From the NCBI GenBank assembly GCA_934504345.1, contig CAKSVR010000007.1, positions 1 through 64,000 on the forward strand: a stretch of 64,000 bases of DNA, given 5' to 3'. The position numbers and the translations under genes were made by a program. Shown in pieces: positions 15,878 to 24,419 of the stretch. The DNA comes from an uncultured Agathobaculum sp. (GTDB taxonomy: Bacteria; Bacillota; Clostridia; Oscillospirales; Butyricicoccaceae). A model generated the notes under the pieces. That model ran no database searches. It had not been told where the DNA came from and worked only from the letters and a program-made list of their open reading frames with translations. The number at the start of each line of letters is the position of its first letter. The stretch's first letter is position 1.

Positions 15878-16315
15878 ATGTTCCCCATCAACGACCCCAA
15901 ATATGCCGACATCATCGACCGGCCGCACCATGTTTTCGCCACGCGGCCGCAGATGCCCATGGCCGACCGCGCCGCGCAGTTTTCGCCGTTTGCCGCGCTG
16001 ACCGGCTACGCCGATGTGATACGCGAAACCGCCCGTCTGACCGACCGGAAGATCGAGCCGGACGAAACCATGCAGGCGGCGCTCGATGCGCGGTATCAGC
16101 TGCTCATCGCCGCGCTGGACAGCGAACCCGAGGTGCAGTTCACCTATTTCGTGCCGGATGGGCGCAAATCCGGCGGCGCGTACCGCACCGTCAAGGGCGT
16201 TCCGGCAAAGATAGACAGCCTTGCGCGGCGCATCACCCTGACCGACAGCACGATCCTGCCGATCGACGATGTGCTGCTGCTCGAAGGCCCGCTGTTTGCG
16301 GCGGATTTCTGCTGA
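15878..16315 (+). CDS. YolD-like family protein
   Basis: The 145-residue protein contains DRAAQFSPFAALTGYADVI, the hallmark of YolD-like proteins in Clostridia, which usually accompany an SOS-induced Y-family polymerase. GAAAGGA lies eight bases before the ATG at 15878; longer upstream frames run through gene debris. No intact polymerase is nearby, although a truncated one occurs at 23360, so this copy is orphaned. The C-terminal half (FVPDGRKSGGAYRTVKG) is a small beta-rich region probably forming the conserved YolD fold. Confidence 0.8.
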   Translation: MFPINDPKYADIIDRPHHVFATRPQMPMADRAAQFSPFAALTGYADVIRETARLTDRKIEPDETMQAALDARYQLLIAALDSEPEVQFTYFVPDGRKSGGAYRTVKGVPAKIDSLARRITLTDSTILPIDDVLLLEGPLFAADFC

Positions 16316-16423
16316 TTTGGAATATCCGATAAAATCACAGCAATCATTTGATATTTTCAGATACAATATTTTATATCAGCAGTATCTTCTGCTGTGCCTG
16401 ACAGCCTCATATCGTAAAAATCC

Positions 16424-16452
16424 TTGCATTATCCGCTGATCTGCGGTATACT
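16424..16452 (+). promoter_or_regulatory. Promoter of the antisense RNA antitoxin
   Basis: TTGCAT and TATACT are separated by 17 bases, giving a start near 16459. Confidence 0.75.
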
Positions 16453-16458
16453 ATCAAT

Positions 16459-16527
16459 AGATAAACGAGATGATTCTTTCATCGGACACGCGAAAAGCCT
16501 CGGTGTTGCCGCACCGAGGCTTTTCTA
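16459..16527 (+). ncRNA. Candidate RNA antitoxin of a par-like type I system
   Basis: The predicted RNA is about 68 nt, from the promoter at 16424 to a terminator stem GCCTCGGTG/CACCGAGGC. Its 5' part contains AAACGAGATGAT and CTTTCATCGGAC. These 12-base blocks also occur at 16637-16663, where they are the complement of the toxin mRNA's ribosome binding region and first codons. The RNA could therefore pair over about 24 of 26 bases with the toxin start site. The toxin gene is convergent and appears to share the terminator, as in the enterococcal par locus. Confidence 0.65.
16492..16525. terminator. Shared bidirectional terminator of the toxin-antitoxin locus
   Basis: GAAAAGCCTCGGTG pairs with CACCGAGGCTTTTC. 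It lies downstream of both the plus-strand antitoxin RNA and the minus-strand toxin mRNA. Confidence 0.8.
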
Positions 16528-16571
16528 TTCCATTTTACAGTGGGCGGCTTAAACCCAAGGCTGGCTGCCGG

Positions 16572-16658
16572 TTAGATTTCTCCATCCAGCCATTTGCAAA
16601 TGTAATACGCAACTACACTTGCCGCGACGGAGATAAGAAACGAGATGATCTCTTTCAT
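16572..16658 (-). CDS. Small membrane toxin, Fst/par-like (28 residues)
   Basis: The 28-codon frame encodes one hydrophobic helix (ISFLISVAASVVAYYIC) followed by the charged tail KWLDGEI. This matches the plan of Fst/Ldr-type toxins, which are single-pass peptides with a WL motif and polar C-terminus that insert in the membrane. AGAGGGGG lies eight bases before the ATG, and a promoter (TTGTCG, 17, TATACT) is placed about 50 bases upstream. The start region is complementary to the convergent small RNA. The peptide is too short for most gene callers. Toxicity is inferred from architecture only. Confidence 0.65.
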   Translation of the reverse strand: MKEIISFLISVAASVVAYYICKWLDGEI

Positions 16659-16704
16659 CGGACGCACCCCCTCTCTCTGCCTGTTTGGGGGTGGCAGCAC
16701 TTTC

Positions 16705-16733
16705 AGTATACCATACACCGCAAAATCCGACAA
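16705..16733 (-). promoter_or_regulatory. Promoter of the small toxin gene
   Basis: On the minus strand TTGTCG and TATACT are separated by 17 bases, with the predicted start near 16698. Confidence 0.75.
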
Positions 16734-16873
16734 GCATCGACCCGAATGCCGCTTTTCGTGCGGTTTTCCGAGTGCTGCGCCGCGCGATTCCGCCGTCATC
16801 CGCAAATTTCCAAAGATTTCGTTGGTTCTTGTACATTTCTCTTGAAACCTATGAACTTTTCGCCTATACTTAA

Positions 16874-17034
16874 GGCAACACCACACAATTAAAGCCGCGG
16901 TGCTTTGCGGAAATTTTGTGTCCTGACTTTGTTACAGTTTCACGGTAATACATCAAGTATTACCGCAAAACTGTGCCTCGTCAGTACGCAAAATTTACTC
17001 GCAAATCACTCTTGTTCAATTATGCGGTATTGCC
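16874..17034 (-). repeat. 161-bp inverted-repeat element, copy 2
   Basis: This is the same element as at 4313 in reverse orientation and is exactly 161 bp. Its ends are GGCAACACC and GGTATTGCC, flanked by TTAA on both sides. The central palindrome TAATACATCAAGTATTA is intact. It separates the toxin-antitoxin locus from the sensor kinase at 17228. Confidence 0.8.
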
Positions 17035-17227
17035 TTAAACCAAGTTCAACAAGCGAACATTGGGCAAAACAGGTGAAAGCCTGTGACGCCAAGCTAAAGG
17101 GCCTGTAAAATGGCAGCCAGCTGCCTCGTTTGAGATGCATAGCTGCATTGCTGATGCGGCGGTGCGTCTTTTTTCTTCCCGAATGATAAAGTTTGCCTGT
17201 TATGTCACTTAATTGCAGGAGACCCCT

Positions 17228-20032
17228 ATGAACCGATTCTTTCAAAAACTGCATCGATCCTGCAGCCTGCTGCTGTGCCTGTGTCTGCTCGTTTCGCTCC
17301 TGCCGACGGCGGCCGCCGCGAACAACACCGTCCGCGCCGCATGGTACGAGGATGCCGCCTACAACATCACCGGCACCAACGGCGAGCGCAGCGGCTACGG
17401 CTATGAATATGAACAGGCCGTCGCCGCGTACACCGGCTGGCAATACGACTACATACAGGCCGACTGGACGGATTCGCTGCAAAAGGTGCAGACCGGCGAG
17501 ATCGACCTGATGGCCGGCGTATCCTACACCGAGGAGCGCGCACAGACCATGCTGTTCTCCGACCTGCCCATGGGCGAGGAACGCTACTATCTCTATGCCG
17601 ATCTGTCCCACACGGATATTTCGGTATCCGATCTGAGCAGCCTGAACGGCAAACGCATCGGTATGCTGGAGGAGAGCATTCCGACCTCGCTGTTCTGCGC
17701 GTGGGAAACCAGGCACTCGCTGCACACCGAACACGTTTTCATCACCAGTGGCGAGGATGCCGCCGCCAAGCTCGCCAGCCGCGAGATCGACGGCTTTATC
17801 TCGGTCGAGAGCCCGCAGTGGGAGGCCGCGAGCCTGTCCGCATTCGCCTCGTTCGGCAGCTCGGATGTTTACTTTGTCATCAGCAAAAGCCGTCCCGACC
17901 TGAAAAACGCGCTCGATGCCGCCATGCGCCGCATCGAAAACGACAAGCCGTTCTATGCCGAGCGGCTATACGAGCGCTATCTGTCCGCGCACACGGTCGA
18001 AACCCTGTCCGCCGAGGAACAAAACTGGCTGGATGCACACGGCGCGATCCGCCTCGGCTTTCTCAACGACGATGCCGGTGTCAGCGAATTTGACACCAAA
18101 ACACTTGCCATGACCGGCGTGCTCACCGACTACATCCGGTACGCGACGGACTGCCTCGGCAGCCGAACGCTCAGCTTTGACCTGTACGGCTTTGACAGCC
18201 GTGAGGAACAGCTGAATGCCCTGCGGAACGGCGACATCGATATGATCTTCCATGTCAGCCAGAATCCCTTCGCCGCCGAACAGAACGGCTACGCTCTGTC
18301 CAACACGGTCTGGACCTTCAATCTCGCCGCTCTGACCGCAAAGAGCTACTTTAACGAGAACGAAGCCAACAGCATCGCCGTTATTCACGACAATTTCGCG
18401 CTCAAGAGCTACATCTCCTATAATTATCCGCAATGGAGCGTGCTGGAATATGACACCCAGAAAGAGGCCGTCAAAGCCGTGCGCGAGGGCACAGCCGACT
18501 GCTTTGTCACGCACGCCAGTCAGGTTCTGCGCTACGGCGAGAGCAAAAATCTGCGCGGCGTGTTCCTCACCCAGCCGGGAAACACCTCGTTTGCGGTGCG
18601 CCGTGATAACACGGTGCTGCTGTCCATCCTGAACAAGACCATCTCCGCCATGCCATCGGCGCTGCTGACCGGGGCGCTGTCGATGTATGACAGTGCCCCG
18701 GAAAAAGTCACGGCGGCGGGCTTTATCAAGGATAACCTGCCGGTCGTTTCCGCTGTGCTGGTGCTCCTGTCACTGCTGCTGTTCGGACTGCTCCGGCAGG
18801 CCAAGCGGTCTGCGGACAAGGCGCTCGAGCTCAACCGGCGGCTTCAGCAGAGCCAGCTCGAATTGCAGGAGGCGCTTCATCAGGCCAAGGCCGCGAATGC
18901 CGCCAAAACGACCTTTCTCAACAATATGTCGCACGACATCCGCACACCCATCAACGGTATCATCGGTATGCTGGCCATCATCCGCCGGAGCAGCGACGAT
19001 CCGCAGCGCGTGCGCGACTGTCTGCACAAGATCGAGCTGTCCTCCAGTCTGCTGCTGTCCCTTGTCAACGATGTGCTCGATATGGCCAAGCTGGATACCG
19101 GCCCGGTCATCCTGAACAACGAAACCATCAATCTCGAGCAGGTATGCGGCGAGGTGACTTCCGCCGTTATGTTTCAGGCCGAGGCGGCGGGCATCCATGT
19201 CACCGGTGAGCATGACGATTTTCACGGTATTTATGTCCGCAGCAGCGCGCTGCATCTGGAAAAAGTGCTGATGAACCTGTTCACCAACAGCGTCAAGTAC
19301 AATAAGCCCGGCGGCTCCATTCACATGAGCATGAAGCTGCTCGACCGGACCGCCGACCGCATCACCTGCCAGTTCTGCATTGAGGATACCGGTCTCGGTA
19401 TGTCCGAGGACTTCATCGAACACCATCTGTTCACGCCGTTCGTGCAGGCCGACCAGTCCCCGCGCTCGAGCTATATGGGCACCGGCCTCGGTATGTCCAT
19501 CGTCAAGCAGATCGTCGAAAAGATGGGCGGCACCATCACGGTGGAGAGCAAGCTCGGAGAAGGCAGCCGCTTCACGGTCGTTATCCCGTTCGAGATCGTC
19601 CACGGGGCCGCGCCCGAAGCCATCGCGCCGCCGCAGGCGGACATCCATGGGATGCATCTGCTCATTGCCGAGGACAACGAACTCAACATGGAGATCGCCT
19701 CGTTCCTGCTGACCGACAGCGGCGCCGAGGTCACACCCGTACGCAACGGACAGGAGGCGCTCGATACGTTTTCCGCTGCCGCGCCGGGCACATTCGATGC
19801 TGTCCTGATGGATGTGATGATGCCCGTGCTGGACGGTCTGACCGCCACGCAGCGCATCCGCGCGCTCGATCGACCGGATGCGAAAACCATCCCCATCATC
19901 GCCATGACAGCCAATGCATTCAAGGAGGACGGCGAGAAGTGCCTTGCCGCCGGCATGAACGCGCACCTGTCCAAGCCGCTGGATATAGAACAGGTCAAGC
20001 GCACGCTCTGCGAACAAACCGCGAAACACTGA
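17228..20032 (+). CDS. Hybrid histidine kinase with two periplasmic solute-binding domains
   Basis: The 934-residue protein has a signal peptide (start MNRFFQKLHRSC, LPTAAAA), two tandem SBP_bac_3-like domains, a membrane helix near residue 520, a coiled-coil-like linker, HisKA with phosphorylated His in SHDIRTPINGI (about residue 569), an HATPase domain (N-box LFTNSVKYNKP, DTGLGMS, GTGLGMS) and a receiver domain with Asp in VLMDVMMP (about 860). No HPt or output domain follows, so a partner must take the phosphate. AGGAGA sets the start. The protein at 24420 has the same architecture and closely similar sensor sequence. Confidence 0.93.
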   Translation: MNRFFQKLHRSCSLLLCLCLLVSLLPTAAAANNTVRAAWYEDAAYNITGTNGERSGYGYEYEQAVAAYTGWQYDYIQADWTDSLQKVQTGEIDLMAGVSYTEERAQTMLFSDLPMGEERYYLYADLSHTDISVSDLSSLNGKRIGMLEESIPTSLFCAWETRHSLHTEHVFITSGEDAAAKLASREIDGFISVESPQWEAASLSAFASFGSSDVYFVISKSRPDLKNALDAAMRRIENDKPFYAERLYERYLSAHTVETLSAEEQNWLDAHGAIRLGFLNDDAGVSEFDTKTLAMTGVLTDYIRYATDCLGSRTLSFDLYGFDSREEQLNALRNGDIDMIFHVSQNPFAAEQNGYALSNTVWTFNLAALTAKSYFNENEANSIAVIHDNFALKSYISYNYPQWSVLEYDTQKEAVKAVREGTADCFVTHASQVLRYGESKNLRGVFLTQPGNTSFAVRRDNTVLLSILNKTISAMPSALLTGALSMYDSAPEKVTAAGFIKDNLPVVSAVLVLLSLLLFGLLRQAKRSADKALELNRRLQQSQLELQEALHQAKAANAAKTTFLNNMSHDIRTPINGIIGMLAIIRRSSDDPQRVRDCLHKIELSSSLLLSLVNDVLDMAKLDTGPVILNNETINLEQVCGEVTSAVMFQAEAAGIHVTGEHDDFHGIYVRSSALHLEKVLMNLFTNSVKYNKPGGSIHMSMKLLDRTADRITCQFCIEDTGLGMSEDFIEHHLFTPFVQADQSPRSSYMGTGLGMSIVKQIVEKMGGTITVESKLGEGSRFTVVIPFEIVHGAAPEAIAPPQADIHGMHLLIAEDNELNMEIASFLLTDSGAEVTPVRNGQEALDTFSAAAPGTFDAVLMDVMMPVLDGLTATQRIRALDRPDAKTIPIIAMTANAFKEDGEKCLAAGMNAHLSKPLDIEQVKRTLCEQTAKH

Positions 20033-20072
20033 GGAAATCGACCGGCTGTGAGATCTAACGTTCCGCAAACAG

Positions 20073-20107
20073 AAAAACCGGCAGGCTGTTGCCTGCCGGT
20101 TTTTTTG
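20073..20107. terminator. Bidirectional terminator between kinase and pyrophosphatase genes
   Basis: AAAAACCGGCAGGC pairs with GCCTGCCGGTTTTT around TGTT. Confidence 0.9.
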
Positions 20108-21760
20108 TCACATCATTTCGGCTTCGCGCTCTATCGCGCCCACCAGCGGCGCAACCATCTGCTTTTTGCGGCTGACAACGCCGGGCAGCACGACCGAATG
20201 CTCGCCGCAGTCCATGTGGAATGCGGCCTGCACGAGCTGCTGTGCGCCCTTGCCGACGTACAGGAGCTCGGTCTTTTCCTCGATGATGTTGGTCAGCATC
20301 GCGAACTGCATGGACAGCCCGCTCGAGGCCAGACAGCTCTCCATGTACTCGAGCATTTTCTCGCGGATGCCGGAAAGCTCGTCCGCGCTCACGCTCGTTA
20401 TCTGCGAAATGGCGATCTTCTTTTTCTGCACCTGAAAATACTTGAAATCCATGTGGAACAGCTCGTCCATCGAGCGCTCTCGCAGGCGCGAGCTCGAGCG
20501 GAACATCTCGGTGGCGTACTCCTTGATGTTCAGTCCCGCAATCTTCGCCAGCTCCTCAGCGACCATACGGTCGAGCGGCGTACAGGTCGGCGAACGGAAC
20601 ATCAGTGTGTCCGACAGGATAGCCGAGCACAGCAGGCCCGCGATCTTCGGCTCGATCTCCACGTTCTGCTCGCGGTACATCTGCGTGATGATGGTCGCGG
20701 TGCAGCCGAGCGGCTGGTTGCGGAAATAGATAGGCCCGCTCGTTTCTACCGAGTCGATGCGGTGGTGGTCGATAATTTCGACAATGTTGGTCGAGCGGAT
20801 GCCCTCTGCGGCCTGATCGCGCTCGTTGTGATCGACCAGGATGACAGACGGGCGCTCCAGATCGAGCAGATTACGCTGCGAGAACATACCGATGTATCGG
20901 CCCTGTTCATCCAGCAGCGGATAATAGCGGATGCGCTTTTTGGATACCGTGCGCTTTACGTCATCCACCGTGTCCTCCGGCTCGAACGTGATAAGGCCCT
21001 TGCGGCGCATGACATGGCGCACCGGCACAGCCTGACTGACGACCTTGACACAGGTATAGGTATCCAGCGGCGTGGCGATGATGGAAACGTTGTTCTCCAG
21101 CGCCAGCTTGCGGATGGTGCGCGACACCTTCGCGCCGAGGCCGATGACCATGCAGCCCGCGTTCATCTCAATGGCGCACAGCTGGCTCTCGTAGCGGTTG
21201 CCAAGGATGACCATGTCGTTCGGGCCGATGTAGTCCTCCATCACATCCGGGTTTGCGGCGGCAACGACCACACTGCCCTGCTCGAACCGTTTCTCGATCT
21301 CACCGGTGACGAGCGTGCCGTCCAGCACATCCACCAGATTGCGGTAGCTGGTCTTGGCCTCCGCGAGTGCGTTCGCATCCTGATCCTCCATGTAAAAGCG
21401 CGCGATGTCGCTCAAGGTCAGCAGACCCTTCAGGTGGCGGTCCTCATCGACAACGGCAAGCGTCTGGATGTCGTTCTCGTTCATGTAATCCCATGCGCGG
21501 CGCAGCGACATTTCCGCATCGATGCCCGCCACCTTGCGGTACTGTACGTCGCTCATGTGCGGCTCGAACGACTTGATGTAGCGCGGCGGCTCCACGCCGA
21601 AATGCTCCAGCACATACTTGGTTTCGGCGTTGATATGACCGGCGCGGCAGGCGATATACTCGCCGCCGGTCAGCCTGCGCTTGAGGTGCGCGTAGCAGAT
21701 CGCCGAGCAGATCGAATCCGTATCCGGGTTGCGGTGTCCGATAACAAAAACCGGCTCCAT
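20108..21760 (-). CDS. ppaC: Manganese-dependent inorganic pyrophosphatase with CBS and DRTGG domains
   Basis: This 550-residue family II pyrophosphatase hydrolyses PPi to phosphate in the cytoplasm. It begins with the DHH-type metal site VIGHRNPDTDS, is interrupted by two CBS domains enclosing a DRTGG domain (the regulatory module that binds adenine nucleotides and Ap4A), and resumes with VDHNERDQA, IIDHHRID and a C-terminal DHHA2 domain with SRKKQMVAPL. AGGGGAG precedes the ATG at 21760. The frame remains open upstream but has no initiation signal. It is a single-gene unit with its own promoter. Confidence 0.95.
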   Translation of the reverse strand: MEPVFVIGHRNPDTDSICSAICYAHLKRRLTGGEYIACRAGHINAETKYVLEHFGVEPPRYIKSFEPHMSDVQYRKVAGIDAEMSLRRAWDYMNENDIQTLAVVDEDRHLKGLLTLSDIARFYMEDQDANALAEAKTSYRNLVDVLDGTLVTGEIEKRFEQGSVVVAAANPDVMEDYIGPNDMVILGNRYESQLCAIEMNAGCMVIGLGAKVSRTIRKLALENNVSIIATPLDTYTCVKVVSQAVPVRHVMRRKGLITFEPEDTVDDVKRTVSKKRIRYYPLLDEQGRYIGMFSQRNLLDLERPSVILVDHNERDQAAEGIRSTNIVEIIDHHRIDSVETSGPIYFRNQPLGCTATIITQMYREQNVEIEPKIAGLLCSAILSDTLMFRSPTCTPLDRMVAEELAKIAGLNIKEYATEMFRSSSRLRERSMDELFHMDFKYFQVQKKKIAISQITSVSADELSGIREKMLEYMESCLASSGLSMQFAMLTNIIEEKTELLYVGKGAQQLVQAAFHMDCGEHSVVLPGVVSRKKQMVAPLVGAIEREAEMM

Positions 21761-21848
21761 TCTGAACTCCCCTTTATTTTGATAAGTGACAGTGCGGTTT
21801 CCGCCCTGTCCGAAGCAGGATTGCCGTTGATTCTCCTTTGATTGTTTC

Positions 21849-21877
21849 ATTGTATCATTTGCCGCGCCAAATAGCAA
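21849..21877 (-). promoter_or_regulatory. Pyrophosphatase promoter
   Basis: On the minus strand TTGCTA and TACAAT are separated by 17 bases, about 90 bases before the start. Confidence 0.6.
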
Positions 21878-21945
21878 GCTGACCGGCCGATTCTTCACCG
21901 AAAAAGCAGCAAAGGCCGCATCCGGACGGAACGCCGCCGCACGGC

Positions 21946-21975
21946 TTGACGATAGCCTCGTTTTCAGGGTAAAAT
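21946..21975 (+). promoter_or_regulatory. Promoter for the operon starting at 21998
   Basis: TTGACG and TAAAAT are separated by 18 bases, and the -10 ends 22 bases before the ATG with a GAGGTG ribosome site between. Confidence 0.6.
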
Positions 21976-21997
21976 GATAGAGAAATGAGGTGACACC

Positions 21998-22891
21998 ATG
22001 CCGACCGCGTTCTATCATCTGCCCGGCCTGTTTGAATTTTATGAGCTGTACCGCGTGTTCCTGCCGCTGTTCCGCACACACCGCGAATACTTTTACGACT
22101 GGTGCGGCATCGGCTCGATCTACGGTGCGCCGGGCGACTGCCTCTGGGGAGGCGGCCGTGTCGGGTTCGGCGAAGCCGATGCCCGCGCCGCGCTGGCGCT
22201 CGTGCAGGAATACGGCATTTCCGCACGGCTGACGTTCAGCAATTCGCTGCTGCGCGAGGAACACCTGTCCGACCGGAAATGCAATGCGCTCTGCGCCCTG
22301 TTCAATGAGGACAGCGGCGTGCAGAACGGTGTTATCGTGCATTCCGACCTGCTGCTGAATACGCTTCGGCAGCGGTACCCGAACCTGTATTTCGTGTCCT
22401 CCACCACCAAGGTGCTGACCGACTTCTGCGATTTCCGGCACGAGCTGGACCGCGAGGAATTTCGGTTTGTCGTGCCGGATTTCCGGCTCAACCGGCGGTT
22501 TGACGAGCTCGGCGCGCTCCCGCAGCCGCACAAGGACAAAACCGAATTCCTGTGCAACGAATGCTGCTGGTTCGGCTGCGCCGACCGCAAACGCTGCTAC
22601 GAAACCGTCAGCCGCAAGGCGCTCGGCGAGGACTGCGAGCACGCCTGTGCCGCACCCGATGCCGCGCACGGCTACCGCTTCTCCGAAGCGATGAAAAACC
22701 CCGGCTTCATCGGTGTAAACGACATTCGGGACACCTATCTGCCGATGGGCTTTACGCAGTTCAAAATAGAGGGCCGCGGGCTCGGCAGCGCGCTGGTGCT
22801 CGAGTTTCTGCTGCATTATCTGACCAAACCGGAGTATCAGATCAACGTCCGCGAGGAAATCTATCTGGATAATATGCTGGATTTGTTTTAA
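21998..22891 (+). CDS. Conserved protein with a U32-peptidase-like Cys motif
   Basis: The 297-residue protein has no signal peptide. Features include GGGRVGFG, SRKALGEDCEHAC and the motif FLCNECCWFGCADRKRCYE, whose clustered cysteines suggest an Fe-S or zinc site. The layout (VVPDFRLNRRFDELG followed by CNECC) is reminiscent of radical-SAM-associated or U32-like proteins, but catalytic assignment is not possible. It ends 12 bases before the next gene and is likely the first gene of an operon running to 24369. Confidence 0.7.
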   Translation: MPTAFYHLPGLFEFYELYRVFLPLFRTHREYFYDWCGIGSIYGAPGDCLWGGGRVGFGEADARAALALVQEYGISARLTFSNSLLREEHLSDRKCNALCALFNEDSGVQNGVIVHSDLLLNTLRQRYPNLYFVSSTTKVLTDFCDFRHELDREEFRFVVPDFRLNRRFDELGALPQPHKDKTEFLCNECCWFGCADRKRCYETVSRKALGEDCEHACAAPDAAHGYRFSEAMKNPGFIGVNDIRDTYLPMGFTQFKIEGRGLGSALVLEFLLHYLTKPEYQINVREEIYLDNMLDLF

Positions 22892-22903
22892 GGAGGGATT
22901 TAT

Positions 22904-23206
22904 ATGCTGTATGATGCAGACTGGTATCCTGTGATTCGCGATGATGTGATCGCCTGCATTACCAAAGAAAAAACATTTCCATGGGCTACGGACAGCTTGG
23001 TAAAAACCTATAAATGTCTGGTATTCTGGCGCAACGACCTTGTTTATATGTGTGTACAGCAATTTGTGGAGCTTCCCACCAATGAATATCGGTGCTGCCC
23101 GGAATATACAAAGTGCATCGGCACAACGCTTGAAGCGTTTACCAAACTGTCCGAACAGAAATTTATCGACACGGCGTATACTATCTGGTGTACCGGCGCA
23201 CGGTGA
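22904..23206 (+). CDS. Hypothetical protein
   Basis: The 100-residue soluble protein (start MLYDADWYPVIRDDV) has no recognised family. It contains four cysteines and aromatic-rich stretches such as CLVFWRNDLVYMC. A perfect AAGGAGG precedes the ATG and it follows the Cys-motif protein by 12 bases, so it is co-expressed with it. Confidence 0.7.
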   Translation: MLYDADWYPVIRDDVIACITKEKTFPWATDSLVKTYKCLVFWRNDLVYMCVQQFVELPTNEYRCCPEYTKCIGTTLEAFTKLSEQKFIDTAYTIWCTGAR

Positions 23207-23245
23207 GTTGGGCTGCAAAGCAGCCTGACAAGGAGCGACAGCGAT

Positions 23246-23326
23246 ATGAAACTGCGGCTTGACCTAAGCAGAATCCTGCTTCAGCTCCAAATCAGCGATT
23301 ATCAATCGAACGATCTGATTAGCTAA
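23246..23326 (+). CDS. Possible 26-residue peptide
   Basis: AAGGAG lies nine bases before an ATG that opens a 26-codon frame beginning MKLRLDLSRILLQLQ. It could be a real small gene of the operon or the truncated start of a lost gene, since decayed genes follow immediately. There is no family match. Confidence 0.35.
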   Translation: MKLRLDLSRILLQLQISDYQSNDLIS

Positions 23327-23359
23327 CCGCTCTGCATTCCCGAAAGGAGGCCCGAGCCC

Positions 23360-23575
23360 ATGTCTGACCGCACCTATCTTGCCATCGACCTGAAATCGTT
23401 CTACGCCTCCGTGGAATGTCGCGAGCGCGGGCTCGACCCGCTCGACACGCACCTTGTTGTGGCCGACGAGAGCCGTACCGACAAGACCATCTGCCTTGCG
23501 GTAACGCCCTCGAGCGCAACGGCAAGATTGGCGGACATAACGCATAAACACACGAAACGAGGCATATCTGCATGA
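23360..23575 (+). pseudogene. Truncated Y-family DNA polymerase (DinB/ImuB-like)
   Basis: The first 52 codons are the N-terminus of a Y-family polymerase (TYLAIDLKSFYASVECRERG, then VVADESRTDKTICLAV), including the catalytic Asp and the steric-gate region. After TPSS the frame leaves the family and ends at 23575, so palm, fingers and little-finger domains are missing. AAAGGAGG still precedes the start. It is a remnant of an SOS mutagenesis gene; the YolD-like gene at 15878 may be its former partner. Confidence 0.85.
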
Positions 23576-23779
23576 ACCGCAGCGAACTTTCGCAATATAT
23601 TCTGGAAACCTATCCGGCAGAAGCCCGGCTTTTTCCCGGCCTACCACATGAACAAAACCAGCTGGATCACCGCCGCACTGGACGGCAGTGTGCCGGATGA
23701 AAAAATCAAAATGCTGGTGGAGCTGAGTTATCAGGCCACCGCACCCAAACCACGCAGATCGAAAGGAACAAAAGCATGA
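23572..23779 (+). pseudogene. Disrupted MmcQ/YjbR-family gene
   Basis: The N-terminal MNRSELSQYILETYPAEA and the C-terminal part (MNKTSWITAALDGSVPDE, KIKMLVELSY) are recognisable as MmcQ/YjbR, but they lie in different frames and the central DNA-binding-like region is missing. About 70 codons remain of roughly 115 expected. The C-terminal frame ends by overlapping the next gene's start as ATGA. Confidence 0.75.
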
Positions 23780-24369
23780 ATCCCATCGACATCATGAAAC
23801 GCCCCGAGCCATATATAAACGGCCACGAAAACGCGCCGCACGAGGCGCAGGACCGCGCCAAGCAGCTCTGCTGGGAGTACAACCGCACCGCGCCGAACGA
23901 ACCAGAAAAGCGCCGCGCCATCCTTGAAAGCCTGCTCGGCACCTGCGACCCGCTGACCTTTATCGAGCCGGATTTCCACTGCGACTACGGCTTCAACATC
24001 CACACGCACGGACTGGCGTTCTTCAACTACAACTGCGTGATTTTAGACACCTCTCCCGTGCATATCGGCGCGGGCGCCTTTATCGCACCGGGCGTTTGTC
24101 TGGCGTGCTCGGGCCACGCCATTGACCCGGAACAGCGCATGAACGGCATCGGCACCTCCGCGCCCATCACGCTCGAGGACGGCGTATGGATCGGCGCGAA
24201 CGCCACCGTCATCGGCGGCGTGACGATCGGCGCGGGCTCGATCATCGGCGCGGGCAGTACGGTAACGCACGATATTCCCGCCGGAGTCATCGCGGCGGGC
24301 TCGCCATGCAGAGTCATCCGCAAAATCACCGAAAAAGATAAGGTTGACCCATCCAAGCTGGATTTTTGA
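23776..24369 (+). CDS. Maltose/galactoside O-acetyltransferase family protein
   Basis: The 197-residue left-handed beta-helix enzyme has an N-terminal Mac domain (AKQLCWEYNRTAPNEPEKRR) and hexapeptide repeats through GAGSIIGAGSTVTHDIPAGV. The catalytic histidine is in HAIDPEQRMNG, as in LacA/Maa. It transfers acetyl groups from acetyl-CoA to sugars. Its start overlaps the broken mmcQ stop, so it may have inherited that gene's translation coupling; GAAAGGA lies upstream. The gene ends at a strong terminator. Confidence 0.92.
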   Translation: MNPIDIMKRPEPYINGHENAPHEAQDRAKQLCWEYNRTAPNEPEKRRAILESLLGTCDPLTFIEPDFHCDYGFNIHTHGLAFFNYNCVILDTSPVHIGAGAFIAPGVCLACSGHAIDPEQRMNGIGTSAPITLEDGVWIGANATVIGGVTIGAGSIIGAGSTVTHDIPAGVIAAGSPCRVIRKITEKDKVDPSKLDF

Positions 24370-24380
24370 CCGAAACAAGC

Positions 24381-24418
24381 AGAAAAGAGATACCGCCAGA
24401 CTGCGGTATCTCTTTTCT
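24381..24418. terminator. Bidirectional terminator between acetyltransferase and kinase genes
   Basis: AGAAAAGAGATACCGC pairs with GCGGTATCTCTTTTCT. Confidence 0.9.
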
Positions 24419-24419
24419 G

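Noticed and set aside
20108..23218. Extended pyrophosphatase frame of 1036 codons
   Set aside because: The extension beyond 21760 runs antisense through two plus-strand genes; the true start has a ribosome site and the family's N-terminus.
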